From: Ascidia mentula
Taxonomy: Eukaryota; Chordata; Ascidiacea; Phlebobranchia; Ascidiidae
Reading direction: 5' to 3'
Assembly: GCA_947561715.1 (NCBI GenBank)
Contig: OX387201.1
Span: 19,978,001-20,042,000 of the forward strand
DNA: 64,000 nucleotides
Positions 10,310 to 20,298 of the stretch are shown here, piece by piece; the first letter of the stretch is position 1; every line of letters starts with the position of its first letter. The notes beneath the pieces are model-generated. The model was not told the origin of the DNA. It did not search any database and saw only the letters and a list, made by a program, of their open reading frames with translations. The translations under genes were made by a program, and so were the position numbers.

Positions 10310-12053
10310 GAGCCATCAACGGGCGCAGCCTAATTTGTCAAGGGAAGAGTTCGCAGCTATCAAGCAGTTACGCCATAATAATGACATTGTAATACTCCCT
10401 GCGGACAAAGGAAATGTGACGGTGGTTATGAATAGATCGGATTACGAGAACAAGCTTAAGTTAATGTTGGCTGACGAAAAGACCTACCGCAAAGTGAAGA
10501 GGGATCCCTGTCACGTTGTCGAACGAAAGGTTAATGCAATGGTTGGACGCTTACACAGGGATAAGCAAGTGTTATCAATAAGGGAGTTTTTCGAGTTGCA
10601 TAGCACGGATGGGCGGACGCCGTGTCTTTATGGTCTTCCAAAGATTCATAAACCTGGGGTTCCACTTAGGCCTATTGTGTCGTTCGTAGGATCTCCAACG
10701 TATAATCTTGCTAAACATGTGGCCCGTATTTTGGCCCCCCTTGTGGGTGCAACGGATGAGACCGTCCGGAATTCTATTGATTTTGCGGCACAGGTGAAAG
10801 AATTGCGCGTGGACCACGAAGAGGTAATGGTATCATTTGATGTCGTCTCTCTCTTCACAAACGTACCGGTGAAGTTGGCGGTGGAAGTGGCGGCAGAAAG
10901 ACTGCAGAGAGATGAAACATTGGAGGCACGTTGTTCGTGGCCACTACCGGAGATCGTGGAGTGCATTCAACTTTGTCTGGACGCCACCTATTTGTCGTTC
11001 AAAGGTGAATTTTACAAGCAAATATTTGGTACAGCCATGGGGTCTCCGCTTTCAGTGGTGGTCGCCAACATAGTCATGGAGTCCGTGGAGCAAAGAGCGT
11101 TGTCAACGTTTTTGAGTCCCCCACGCTTGTGGCGACGTTACGTGGACGATACGTTTGTGGTTGTGCATCGCGACTACGTGAAATCGCTGCTTGAGCACCT
11201 CAACTCGATCGAAGCGAGCATTAAGTTCACCATGGAGGTTGAGCATGGTGGGATTTTATCGTTTTTAGATGTTGCTGTTCAAAGGGAAAACCGTGGGTCC
11301 CTACGCACGAGTGTTTACCGAAAACCGACACATTCTGACAGGTATCTATCTTTCCGGTCAGCGCACCCTATATCCCACAAGCGGGCTGTAGTGCGTGCAC
11401 TATACACCAGAGCGGACAATCTTGTTACAGAGGAAAAGGCCCGAGAACAAGAGGTGGGTAGTGTGCGGGATGCTCTTTTAAGAAATGGTTACCCAATCTC
11501 CTTTCTGCGACAAAATCCTGCATCCCTGCCTAAGTGCAACAAAAGTCCCACCGCTGGTGTGGTTGTTCTCCCATATTTTCCAGGACTTTCAGAGACCTTA
11601 AAGAGACTGCTGGAGGACTTTTCCATCCTGGTGTACGAGCGTCCTGCGGTTACACTACGCTCCTTGGTATCGCATCCTAAAGATCGCGCTGGTGGTACGC
11701 TAGATGCTAGAGGGGTAGTATACCGCATTCCATGTGGAGGGTGTGAGAAGGTGTACATTGGTGAGACGGGTCGCGCCCTAAGAACACGTCTAAAGGAACA
11801 TCAACGGGATGTTGGCAAGCCCAATAAGGTGGCAGGGACGGCATTGTCGCAACATGTTGCAGCAACAGGACACACGGTTAATTTTGAGAACACAATAATT
11901 CTGGACCGGGAAAAGGACAGATACAAGAGGATGTTCATCGAGTCTGTTCATATAAACGCACATGGGTGCGCACTTAATGATAAGAGGGAAACCTTCTTTC
12001 CACCCGTTTATCGCAATTTGATAAACGGTCTGCACGACATGCCCCCTGGTTGA
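9792..12053 (+). CDS. Penelope-like reverse transcriptase with GIY-YIG endonuclease (right arm)
   Basis: This is the mirror image of the left-arm frame, also 753 codons. The two proteins are the same except at the central spacer and at one site (Lys here, Glu in the left arm, in the sequence DYV-K-SLLEH). Reverse-transcriptase motifs and the GIY-YIG domain are intact. As in the left arm, the first ~85-90 residues come from the antisense of the other copy. A full PLE protein of this type would be expected to have its own N-terminal extension, so this copy is 5'-truncated although catalytically complete. Confidence 0.9.
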   Translation: MMQLTTLLCNIDFMWAGWCAIPFSTDATICLQGTLDCATAKFNPKERTSDCWGESGLLERFITHFLLMVVTPCRFDPLLHNFKQEGALRLSKLCNNGSNRQGVTTISKKWVMNLSSSPLSPQQSEVLSLGLNFAVAQSSVPWRQIVASVEKGIAHQPAHIKSMLQSKVVNCIKSHQRAQPNLSREEFAAIKQLRHNNDIVILPADKGNVTVVMNRSDYENKLKLMLADEKTYRKVKRDPCHVVERKVNAMVGRLHRDKQVLSIREFFELHSTDGRTPCLYGLPKIHKPGVPLRPIVSFVGSPTYNLAKHVARILAPLVGATDETVRNSIDFAAQVKELRVDHEEVMVSFDVVSLFTNVPVKLAVEVAAERLQRDETLEARCSWPLPEIVECIQLCLDATYLSFKGEFYKQIFGTAMGSPLSVVVANIVMESVEQRALSTFLSPPRLWRRYVDDTFVVVHRDYVKSLLEHLNSIEASIKFTMEVEHGGILSFLDVAVQRENRGSLRTSVYRKPTHSDRYLSFRSAHPISHKRAVVRALYTRADNLVTEEKAREQEVGSVRDALLRNGYPISFLRQNPASLPKCNKSPTAGVVVLPYFPGLSETLKRLLEDFSILVYERPAVTLRSLVSHPKDRAGGTLDARGVVYRIPCGGCEKVYIGETGRALRTRLKEHQRDVGKPNKVAGTALSQHVAATGHTVNFENTIILDREKDRYKRMFIESVHINAHGCALNDKRETFFPPVYRNLINGLHDMPPG

Positions 12054-12250
12054 ACGTTATGGTCTTGCGCACCTCGAGGCGCTATGCTTTAGACCTCGGT
12101 TTCGTCCTGTTGACGCGCGTTTTCTATTATTGGTGTTTCCCCCCATCCCCGCTTCCTAGCTTGTGTTGTTTCCTTCGCCTTTTTTGCCCTTTTTTGCCTT
12201 TTTTGTGCTTTATGCGCGCGTGAATATTTATCACCGTGTGGGCGTTTTTT

Positions 12251-12307
12251 TACTTCATTATCCTGATGAAGGTTGTTGTATGACAACCGAAACGTCGATC
12301 TAACAAG
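12251..12307 (+). ncRNA. Hammerhead ribozyme motif, right PLE arm
   Basis: This is the exact mirror of the left-arm motif: CTGATGA at 12,263-12,269, helix II to 12,288, GAAAC, GTC ending at 12,296, where cleavage would fall. Helix I can form between the sequence just before CTGATGA and that just after GTC. Confidence 0.85.
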
Positions 12308-12619
12308 TTTTCTTTTGCCAGAAGAGCTTTTAATTACAAATATTCCAGCAAGTACTTAGTTATTTATAACAACAATTAAAGTTAATTAGCTAATCAAAAA
12401 CATTGATTTGTTTATCAAGTGTAGTCACCACGTATTGTATACTATTGGAATGTGACTGCAGCGTATATACAGAAACTTATACGCAGCAAAATGATGTAAC
12501 CCATAGTATATCCTGGCGTTGAAATGGTGATAACTTATCATATACCGTTATCATGTTAATACATACTGGCATTTTTATGTAGGCATAACTTTTTTATTTC
12601 AACGTGCTGAGCCTGAACA

Positions 12620-15600
12620 ATGTTTGGCGATCTTGATGATGACGTAGATCAAGTATGGAATGAGTGGATCGCAAAATACAGTAAGTTTATTCCTGGTTTC
12701 CACCAAATTGCTTTAATAAGTTTCATTCTTAATTTACATCGATTTAACATTTAGAGTTATATGTTGCAGTTATTTCGATGGTTTGCAGATAAACAATATT
12801 TAAACGAGGACGAACTTCGTGAAAGAAAAATTATTTGGGAAAGAAGTTTAGCTGAAGTGAAAGAACACAATGAAGATTTCAAGACTGGAAAGTTCACGTA
12901 CAGGATTTCACTAACACAGTTCAGCGATCGGGTAAAAAAACAACACATGTCCAACTCAACTCAGTAATGTTTCATACAATGGTGGCTGATCCACCTACAC
13001 TGCGATACCTGGGCTGCGAAGCCTGATAACCTAATGACTTCCTACTAAGTTTGAGTGAACGTTTGTTTAAATACATTTCAACACAGAAAAACGATGAACT
13101 CCCATGGATGGACGATCGGAATGTGGCAGAATGTTACAGACCGCCCTTGTTATTCGGAGCATCGAAACTGTGCGAAGAACCTCAAGAAACTGACCCAAAT
13201 GTTGGCATTGAGGGACCCAACCCTGAAAGTTTTGACTGGAGGGACAAGGGTTGTGTAACACCGGTGCAAGACCAAGGAACAGAGTTACCCGCTTGCTGGA
13301 TATTCAGTGCAGTAAGCGTTCGTAACAAATGCCTAACTGGTATAACTACTGTGATTTAAATATGCAGGTTGGAGCCGTTGAATCTCATCACAAGATAAAC
13401 AACGGAGAATTGGTCAAACTTTCTGAACAACAATTAGTTGATTGTGACAAAAAGGGTGGAGGTACAGGAGATCTGGAATGGGCTTTTGATTACATTCGAA
13501 GGAATGGACTCGTTTTTGAACATGAATATCCGTTCATTGGAAAGGTTTATTTAAAGAAAATCTATTTTTAATATTAAGCAACAATTGGATCTTCAGTCTG
13601 CTTTTATCTCATAACATACTTCCCATAGACGTCCATTACTAAAGTACCTTGTAGATTGCCGGAGTTATAACGTAACCACCATTGAAGTACTGGTTTCTGT
13701 AATTGAGAGTCTTGAAAATAGATACGTTTGATTGTATCTTCCAGAACTGGTTTGGTTTGAGAAACCAAACATCAAAATCAGCAAAACTTATTAGGTTGAA
13801 CCATTGTAATCGAAATTTACGAAAAGATCTTCGTAAACAAAAAGTTACATAACATACATCATGATTTGGCGAAAATATGTGTACGACAATTAGTGCTGTT
13901 ACATTGGACAGAGAACACGATGCAGAGATGGACCTTGCAGACGCATCGAAATCAAAGGATTCAGGAAAATAAATGGATGTGAAAAAGAACTTGAAAATGT
14001 GGTGGCGAAAGTTGGGCCGGTTGCTGTCAGTTTGGTTGTTTCAAATAAATCCAAATTCCACGCTCACACAAACTATGAAGGTAACTTATTGAAAACAACC
14101 TCTTATAATTTAACTGTAAATAAATTTGCCTCTTTGCAAGCAAATATTAAATATCATAGCAGTGTAATGAACTTTCAGATATATTTTATGATCCTGATTG
14201 GGAAAAAGGTTTAAATCCAACGAACGAAAACGCGTTACGTCACACAGTGTTGGTCGTTGGTTATGGAAAAGATCAGAGCAAACCACGTGGCGAAGACAAT
14301 AAGTACTGGATTATCAAGAACAGGTATACGATCATGTTTTGTGTAAACGCCATAAGACAACATGTTATAAAACATTAGTTACCAATGTGGAACAAAACCA
14401 AACTACAACAAATCAGTCAAGTGTTTATCGTTTTTATCGTGCACAATTATACCTTAAATAAGATATATCCTTGTTGGTAAAGTCTTTAAAACTTCTTAAA
14501 AATACTTTAAAATTTCTCAAATTGACAATATTTGCTCATTGTAACGTAATTTTCATGAATTATGAATCTGACGCTCTTCTGGTGGAGAACAACAAATATA
14601 CACCTTTTGTTTAAAAAAAGATTGTATTTTCTGACGTTTCGCCTGTACGTACGACTAGGCTTCTTCAGAGAATAAAACAAACACAGTAGCGAAGCGAACC
14701 CACAGGGCAAAGAAATTGAGCGACGAAAAACAAAAGGGCGTAACAGCTAAAACACAGCGGGACATAATTCAATGGACAACATCGATCATGGGTCAAACGG
14801 CCAAACATGGGAAACAAAAGTCACGAATTGTTACGGGCGAAATTGCGGAACACGGGCGAAAGTACTTTTCCATCGTTCCGATTTAAAACATTCGGTAGCC
14901 AATTAATATAATAATTTTCCACAACCAACCGTTTTGCCAAAATTGTTTCTTGTTTTAATACTTTTGCTTCCTTCCAATTGATACGGTGGTCGGTGTCAAG
15001 CATGTGGGCACATAGGGCAGATTTATTGGGTTCCATATTGCGTATGGCTGCCTTGTGTTCTTTAATACGGGACGTTAAATTGCGCTTAGTCTGGCCAATA
15101 TACACAGTGTTACAATCAAGACAAGGGATTAAGTAAACTACACCGGTCATTTGAAGCATGGGAATACGGTCTTTAGGTTTGGGAAACATGTTTTCTAAAG
15201 TGCATACCGGTTTCATGGCAACTTTTACGCCAGTGGCATTGAGTATTCTTGATATCCGCTCAGAAACTCCCTGTACATATGGTATGGAAGTGAATGCTGT
15301 GTATGTTTGTGTGGGTTTGTTGTGTGTGTGGGTGTGAGATTTAGGTTAGTGGGAAATTTGTTTAGTTTTAGAACGTTCCGAATGTGTTTGCGTTCAACTC
15401 TCCGAGTGTGTGGATCGGCAATATGTGTAATCGTTCTGTTATATAAGGTTCTGGCCACAGTGAGTTTTTGATGTTTCGGATGGTGTGAGGTGTATTGTAA
15501 GTAGCGGTTAGTGTGTGTAGGCTTGTAAAAATGGAGGTGGTAAGTTTCCCGTCCGGGTTTGCAGTGACGTTTACGTCCAAAAATGACAGACTATGGTCAT

Positions 15601-16355
15601 GTTGTGTTTCCCGGGTAAACTTAATAGAAGGTTCGATGCTGTTTATGTGGTTATGAAACCCTGCGACCTCGTCTTTTGCTATGATGACGTACGTGTCATC
15701 GACATAGCGGAGCCAAAGTCGCGGGGGTGTTTTGAAGGAAGCAAGAGCGGTTTGCTCAAGTTGTTCCATTATAATGTTGGCCAGAACCGGTGAAATGGGA
15801 GAGCCCATGGGGGTGCCAAAAATTTGTTGGAAAATGTCGTGTTTATATGTGAAAACAGTCGAGTCTAAGCACAACTGTAATGCCTCTTGGATGTGTGTTA
15901 ACTTAAGATTGGTACGTTCATGTAGTGTTGTGTCTTGTTGTAGTTGGTCCGATGTTGTCCATTGAATTATGTCCCGCTGTGTTTTAGCTGTTACGCCCTT
16001 TTGTTTTTCGTCGCTCAATTTCTTTGCCCTGTGGGTTCGCTTCGCTACTGTGTTTGTTTTATTCTCTGAAGAAGCCTAGTCGTACGTACAGGCGAAACGT
16101 CAGAAAATACAATCTTTTTTAAACAAAAGGTGTATATTTGTTGTTCTCCACCAGAAGAGCGTCAGATTCATAATTCATTATGATACCTGGTGGTCAAAGC
16201 CTATTTTCAGTTTTCAATATTTGCTCAGTTGGGGAGTTGGTGACGATGATTCGGGTTTCAAGAAAATTGCCAAAGATCGAGACAACAATTGTTTTGTTTC
16301 CGGACAAGCAATTTATCCTGTTGGCGTGGGTTGCTACTCACCAGAGGAAAGCTAG
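12620..16355 (+). CDS. Cathepsin-like C1A cysteine protease, copy A (seven exons)
   Basis: Exons are 12,620-12,680, 12,789-12,931, 13,087-13,311, 13,368-13,544, 13,912-14,080, 14,179-14,323 and 16,229-16,355. All junctions are GT-AG, phases agree, and the product is 348 residues. Residues 1-48 form an ERFNIN-type I29 propeptide (IAKYNKQY, WERSLAEVKEHN). The catalytic Cys is at about 118 (PVQDQGTELPACWIFSA), His at about 260 (LRHTVLVVGYG) and Asn at about 286 (KNSWG). The usual GSCGSCW is replaced: the cysteine before the nucleophile is missing and one residue is added. No signal peptide is visible; an in-frame TGA lies two codons before the ATG. A PLE occupies most of the last intron. A 5' exon with a signal peptide cannot be excluded. 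Confidence 0.88.
12968..13035 (+). repeat. SINE tail fragment in cathepsin intron 2
   Basis: GTGGCTGATCCA followed by a CCTGGGCTGCGAAGCCTGA block matches the tail of the SINE at 33,170-33,220. Copy B carries the same fragment near 54,795-54,842, so it predates the duplication. Confidence 0.6.
14620..14680 (-). ncRNA. Hammerhead ribozyme motif, left end of second PLE
   Basis: The - strand reads TTCT, CTGAAGA (position 7 of the core is variable), helix II GCCT...AGGC, GAAAC, GTC, AGAA. Helix I TTCT/AGAA and helix II differ in sequence from the first PLE but keep pairing, which supports the fold. Confidence 0.8.
14821..15216 (-). CDS. PLE GIY-YIG endonuclease domain fragment
   Basis: The 131-codon open frame contains GVVYLIPCLDCNTVYIGQTK, SRIKEHKAAIRNM and a C-terminal VLSPVFRNFARNN. 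It is the C-terminal endonuclease domain of the second PLE. It is no longer in frame with the reverse-transcriptase piece upstream (15,368-15,949). Confidence 0.8.
   Translation of the reverse strand: MKPVCTLENMFPKPKDRIPMLQMTGVVYLIPCLDCNTVYIGQTKRNLTSRIKEHKAAIRNMEPNKSALCAHMLDTDHRINWKEAKVLKQETILAKRLVVENYYINWLPNVLNRNDGKVLSPVFRNFARNNS
15225..15949 (-). pseudogene. PLE reverse-transcriptase fragment, frameshifted
   Basis: The - strand shows IFGTPMGSPISPVLANIIME, LWLRYVDDTYVII and SLSFLDVNV, the palm motifs of a PLE reverse transcriptase. The reading frame slips near 15,520-15,540: the expected continuation resumes in another frame as LYNRTITHIADPHTR. The N-terminal half is missing because the element is fused at 15,950 to an inverted copy of its own 3' end. 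Confidence 0.8.
16055..16114 (+). ncRNA. Hammerhead ribozyme motif, right end of second PLE
   Basis: This mirrors the motif at 14,620-14,680: CTGAAGA, GCCT...AGGC, GAAAC, GTC ending at 16,101. Confidence 0.8.
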
Positions 16356-16388
16356 ACCACAGTTAAAAATTGTCAATGTGCCAAGAAG

Positions 16389-16394
16389 AATAAA
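16389..16394 (+). promoter_or_regulatory. Candidate polyadenylation signal, cathepsin copy A
   Basis: AATAAA lies 34 bases after the cathepsin stop codon, and the copy B gene has the same signal in the same place. Confidence 0.5.
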
Positions 16395-16399
16395 AACGT

Positions 16400-18560
16400 A
16401 ACAAGGACTCGCATATTTTGACTAAAATAGTAAAATAGTTTTCGATCAGTCCGACCACACTTGAAAAGCCCGTGAGGTAACTACGTAGCAACCAGAATAA
16501 CGTTGCCATGTAATTTTCTGGTGATTGTTTGTTGGTCGTCTCCATGGCGCCGGTTTTCCTGTGTAAAGTTTAACCCGGTTTTCCAGTAACTGAATGTCTT
16601 CTGTTAAATGCTTGCTGTGAACAATCTTTTTTCAGAACCTCTAAATCGTCACCCCTCTCACTGGTATATGAAGTGTGCTTTTATATCAGGCGCAGCCTCT
16701 ACTACCTGACATAATACTCTTTGCTTTATGTGTTAACTATGCGTACTTGCATACTGAAAGTGTATTTGTTAATGCGTGTGTCTAAATCTTTGACTAACTT
16801 TTTATCAAAGTAGTTTTAATGAAGTAATAAAGATGTATTTAGTGTAATTCTCTGCATCAGGTTTTCAACCAAAGTCATGCTAGGGAAGAACATAAGAACT
16901 CACGTGCGACTTTATGTCAAATGTGCTGAACAAATAGGATTTCCCAATTAAATTCTACTCAAGTTATATTAGATTTATGTATCGCAAAATTGAAAAACAA
17001 ACTATAAAAAAATGCAGCGATTGAAGAGTGCAATTTATCATAACGCAATTAAAAATTTGGGTAAATTCAATATTATCAAGTGTACAAAAAACTAATATCA
17101 ACAGAACAAAAATCCATGTTTAATATTTACGTTTACATATTTACAACTTATCGGAACCGGGGGCACCCTGGGGTTGTGGATTATTGATTTAAGCGTGTGA
17201 GAAGTCACAAGGTTTGTGTCAAAAAACTTCAAATTTCAACATTCTGCCCAGGCTTTAATGCAGATTCTTAAATGCAGACGTCATTTTGTCTGACTGCGCC
17301 TTGAAATTTCTTTGCTGCATTCGGGCCACTTTGAAACGTAAATTCCAATGCGAAAAACATGTGGCCTTGTAATTATCATGCTTTTTGTCTTTGGTTAAAA
17401 TTAATGCCGGATAATTGTCCATGCTTTAACGGTTTAGTCTTTTCACAATTTCTACGAAGGAATGTGAACCGTGATGTTGTCATAAAATACCTTTGGTTGT
17501 TCAGCCACAATTTACGCTTCCGTCGGAATTTTTATATTATTTGTGGAACAATCTATTCCGGTGGAGTTAACATGGATGTGAGCCACAAGCAAAACGTTGC
17601 GCGTCATCTTCTCCACTGTGGTGAATGCAGATATCATAGAAAATTTAATACATGAGTTACAACTCTGTGATGTTTGAACCCGAAATAAAAGTGAGAACAT
17701 GCATACGATGAACAAACTCTCCTTAGTTTGTGATCAACGTTGTAATTATCTATATATAGCGTCCTGAAACCCGGTAGTAATAAACATTGCTGGGCTTGCA
17801 CGCACTTTCAATCTCTTTACCGTGTTTACTGCAAACTTGTGATTGATTGCAGTATTACTGATGGCATGCAGTACCTGGTACAAGATTAATCTCAGGTTGT
17901 TTGGTGGGAGACGAGATTAGAAGATGAAGCAAGAGCTTGGTGCTGCATGTCGCGTTTGCTAAAAGTAGCGTTTGCGGCAAAAAATTGAAATTGACATTTG
18001 CAAACGCGTCCTTGAAAACACCTATTTATAAAAGTCGGGATGGTTGAACCCAGAATAATAGTTGAATGGGTCGGATATTCTGAATGTAAACGAAGAACAG
18101 GAAACATTGCAAACGAATGTCGTTTTGCGAACACATTTCAACCACATGTCTGTAAAAAATGTGTAACTTTAATAATGACAAATTTATTGCAAAAATAACC
18201 TTGATATAAAGAGTTCTGTTTAATCTTACCCTCCTGGTATTAAATGCTTAACTCAAGGTATTGACCTGAATGTGGAGTTGTTCTGTCATTAAAAATTACT
18301 TGTTTGTGTTACTTTTGTTGGTTGTGCTGCAAGCGACGATTTAGAATAAAATTGGTCTTGCAAGTAAAACGTTTGCGCATCACCTCTGTTGCGATGTCTG
18401 CTCATATCATAGAAAGTGTGAAACATTAAATATTCTGTGCATAGATGCGCGTTGAAATCACCTCATGTTTATTCACATATTCATGAATTCATGCAGCACC
18501 TGGTACAAGATTAGTGCTTGGCGGTGCGTGTCCCGACTGCTGAAAGTAGCAACAACTTCA
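16400..18560. repeat. Noncoding duplicated sequence, homologous to the 3.6-kb tandem units
   Basis: From about 16,850 the sequence matches the beginning of both tandem units at 56,955 and 60,592, with a gap of about 370 bp near 18,250 relative to them. Short open frames (for example 17,359-17,655) are not conserved in length between copies, so I see no gene here. Confidence 0.6.
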
Positions 18561-18563
18561 CCC

Positions 18564-19519
18564 CATCAGTCATTTTGTCGAAGTTGAGTTGTTTTTGTTC
18601 AGAATAAGTTTCTGAGTAAAGGTGAAAATATCAATGAAGCAAACAGCTCAAAGATGTTTAATATCAGACAAATATATTTCGCCTAAAGAGGCATCATCAG
18701 TTTCTGTGACTGCAGAGTGTATAAATCATAAGCAATGTAACCATTTAAATTAACACAAGGTTTATAACTTCTATTACAATAACTTCTATTCTCTTCATTT
18801 GTCGATGTTATGAAAAACATTTGAAATGGAAATTATTTTCCTCTTATGTTTGTATCGGCAAGTTGCAGGTTTTTGGCCATCTGCAGGTATTTATATGAAG
18901 ACATTGTGTTAAAATCGTTATATGTTATTCACGAATATATTACACGTCGTACTTGTGTAGATTTGATGACGTCCAAATGCCGACCATCAGCTTATAGTGG
19001 ACAGAGAACTAGTTTCAACATCTTAATATTTTGTCCAACGTTTGAGAGAGGTTTATCCACTGGAAATGATGAGAGAATTGCTGCAATACATTTGTCCTCC
19101 AGATCACTCGGCAACAAGATTTGTTCGGTGAAAATACTCGCTCTGTTGTTCTACTCAACCAACCTTAACTTTAAGTTGTGGGAGATCTTGTGTTTACGTG
19201 AACCAAACTTATTACAACATGTTTATAAATATTCCTGTTCGCAACTGCAAGATATAAAAATAATTAGCGTGACGATAAATTCTAACGTTATTTTTGCGGA
19301 TCGAATATTCTACTTCAACATTTGTGGCATTTTTTAATTATCTGTATAATTTATTCAGGTGTCAGTGGTTGAATTCTTTTCTGATAATGATAATAAAACA
19401 ACCTGAAAGCGAACCATAGAAATAACTGACTAATGCGTTTAGAGGGCAAATACCGGTATGTGGAACAGGGAAATTCCTATTTTTCATACCAGTTATTTGT
19501 ATGTTTTGTTATATTGTAG
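18564..19519. other. Unassigned region with a 163-codon open frame
   Basis: The region holds a hammerhead-like motif (18,668-18,710) and an open frame at 18,846-19,337 whose translation shows no motif I recognise. It lies just upstream of the CUB-like exons and could contain an earlier exon of that gene, but no splice arrangement can be supported. Confidence 0.3.
18668..18710 (-). ncRNA. Hammerhead-like motif, GAAAT family
   Basis: The - strand reads AAA, CTGATGA, helix II GCCT-CTTT-AGGC, GAAA, then TATA and TTT. Helix I would be AAA/TTT and helix III AT/AT, with cleavage after an A. The same pattern occurs at 22,657, 59,541 and 63,179. Confidence 0.5.
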
Positions 19520-20298
19520 GTTTTCGAAGGAAAAATAGGACCCGGTGACATGACAGGAGTCTTGTTAGGAGAGTTTACTGGTAATGGGAGTGCAACAGGA
19601 ATTGTGAAATCAGATACAGGTTTCATGTATTTACATTGTTGGACGATGAAAGGCATTCCTTCTGTGACTTTTCCCTTCGTTGCATTCATGGAAGGTAAGA
19701 AACGTAAAATCAAACAATGTAAGAAACAAGCAGGAAATGTATTTGAATATCATAAATCGATTAAAGTTAAGATGCAACGGCATTCGGCCAACTTTCAGTT
19801 TAATTTAATTTCTACAAACTCATGCAAGTACGTAAAATACGAAATGTTGTTTAGTCAACGAACAATCTTGTGATTCGGAGTTGAACGTGGACGATCTTCC
19901 AACAACTCTTGTTCTTCCAACTTCGAGCGATGGGAACTTGTTACAACGCCTAGCTTGTAATTATACTGTGACAAGCCCAGTGAGATGTAATTTCACAATA
20001 TCTGCTTCCTCTGTTAGCCCTAGGTTTGAAGGCCCTGACGGACTCTATGTAAGCTGCATTCTGAAAGTTTTCGTGACTGCCATTATAGAGACGTTGTTGT
20101 TATCTTTGATATAAAACAAACTAAGTTCATTTGACCTACTGTACCTTGTTGTTGGATAGATTTTATCCGATGATCCTTCACATCCTGGGGTAATTGTTGG
20201 CGGGGATCAAATTATAAAACTTCAAGCCCGAAGAATTAATATTCAAATATTCGTATATGACTCTGACACTCCTCCTCCTTCAATCAGCATCAGCTCAG
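19520..20298 (+). CDS. CUB-like domain exons, partial gene
   Basis: Three exons in matching phases are seen: 19,520-19,694, 19,855-20,048 and 20,160-20,298. The first encodes the end of one module (VLLGEFTGNG, SDTGFMYLHCW). The second encodes a new module starting near CDSELNVDDLPTT and containing LACNYTVTSPVRCNFTISA. The third encodes PGVIVGGDQIIKLQARR and VYDSDTPPPSISISS. The pattern of cysteine, hydrophobic strands and a glycine- and serine-rich turn fits CUB-like beta-sandwich domains of extracellular proteins. No start, signal peptide or stop was found, so this is an internal piece of a larger gene or a fragment. Confidence 0.55.

Larger units (their letters stand above)
7733..12340. mobile_element. 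Inverted (palindromic) Penelope-like element dimer
   Basis: Arms 7,759-10,037 and 10,064-12,342 are reverse complements 2,279 bp long. Every pair of matching landmarks sums to 20,101, so there is no net indel. The 26-bp spacer is 10,038-10,063. The protein parts of the two arms differ by one residue (Glu versus Lys, bases 8,920/11,181). The 5' ends meet in the centre, and the GIY-YIG ends and hammerhead motifs point outward. The unit is flanked by TATTCCAGCAAG at 7,721-7,732 and 12,341-12,352; copy B has the single empty site near 54,163. One integration event delivered both copies. The left 3' tail has about 26 extra bases that the right one lacks. Confidence 0.93.
14539..16214 (-). mobile_element. 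Second Penelope-like element, asymmetric inverted dimer
   Basis: This element belongs to a different PLE family from the 4.6-kb palindrome. It sits on the - strand, is 5'-truncated, and is joined at its 5' end to an inverted copy of its own last ~265 bp. The arms are 14,555-14,784 and 15,950-16,178, with one homopolymer indel. The target duplication CAATATTTGCTCA is at 14,526-14,538 and 16,215-16,227; copy B has the uninterrupted site at 56,325-56,338. The insertion lies in the last intron of the cathepsin gene, so the duplicated target regenerates the last bases of the 3' splice site. A frameshift in the reverse-transcriptase part makes it non-autonomous. Confidence 0.9.
1..18563. repeat. 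Segmental duplication, copy A
   Basis: This block is colinear with 47,605-59,024. Recognisable shared landmarks are the armadillo exons, an inverted-repeat hammerhead element, aldehyde-oxidase exons, the cathepsin-like gene and noncoding sequence up to about 18,563, where the two copies diverge abruptly. The left limit lies beyond the window. Copy A is longer because it carries a PLE near 3,244-3,890, an unclassified insertion near 6,460-7,088, a 4.6-kb PLE palindrome (7,733-12,340) and a 1.7-kb PLE (14,539-16,214), all absent from copy B. By eye the shared sequence is roughly 90 percent or more identical. A misplaced allelic haplotype is an alternative to a true duplication. Confidence 0.9.

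Noticed and set aside
18846-19337. A 163-codon open frame as a gene
   Set aside because: No recognisable domain, no splice support and no duplicate to test conservation; left unassigned.
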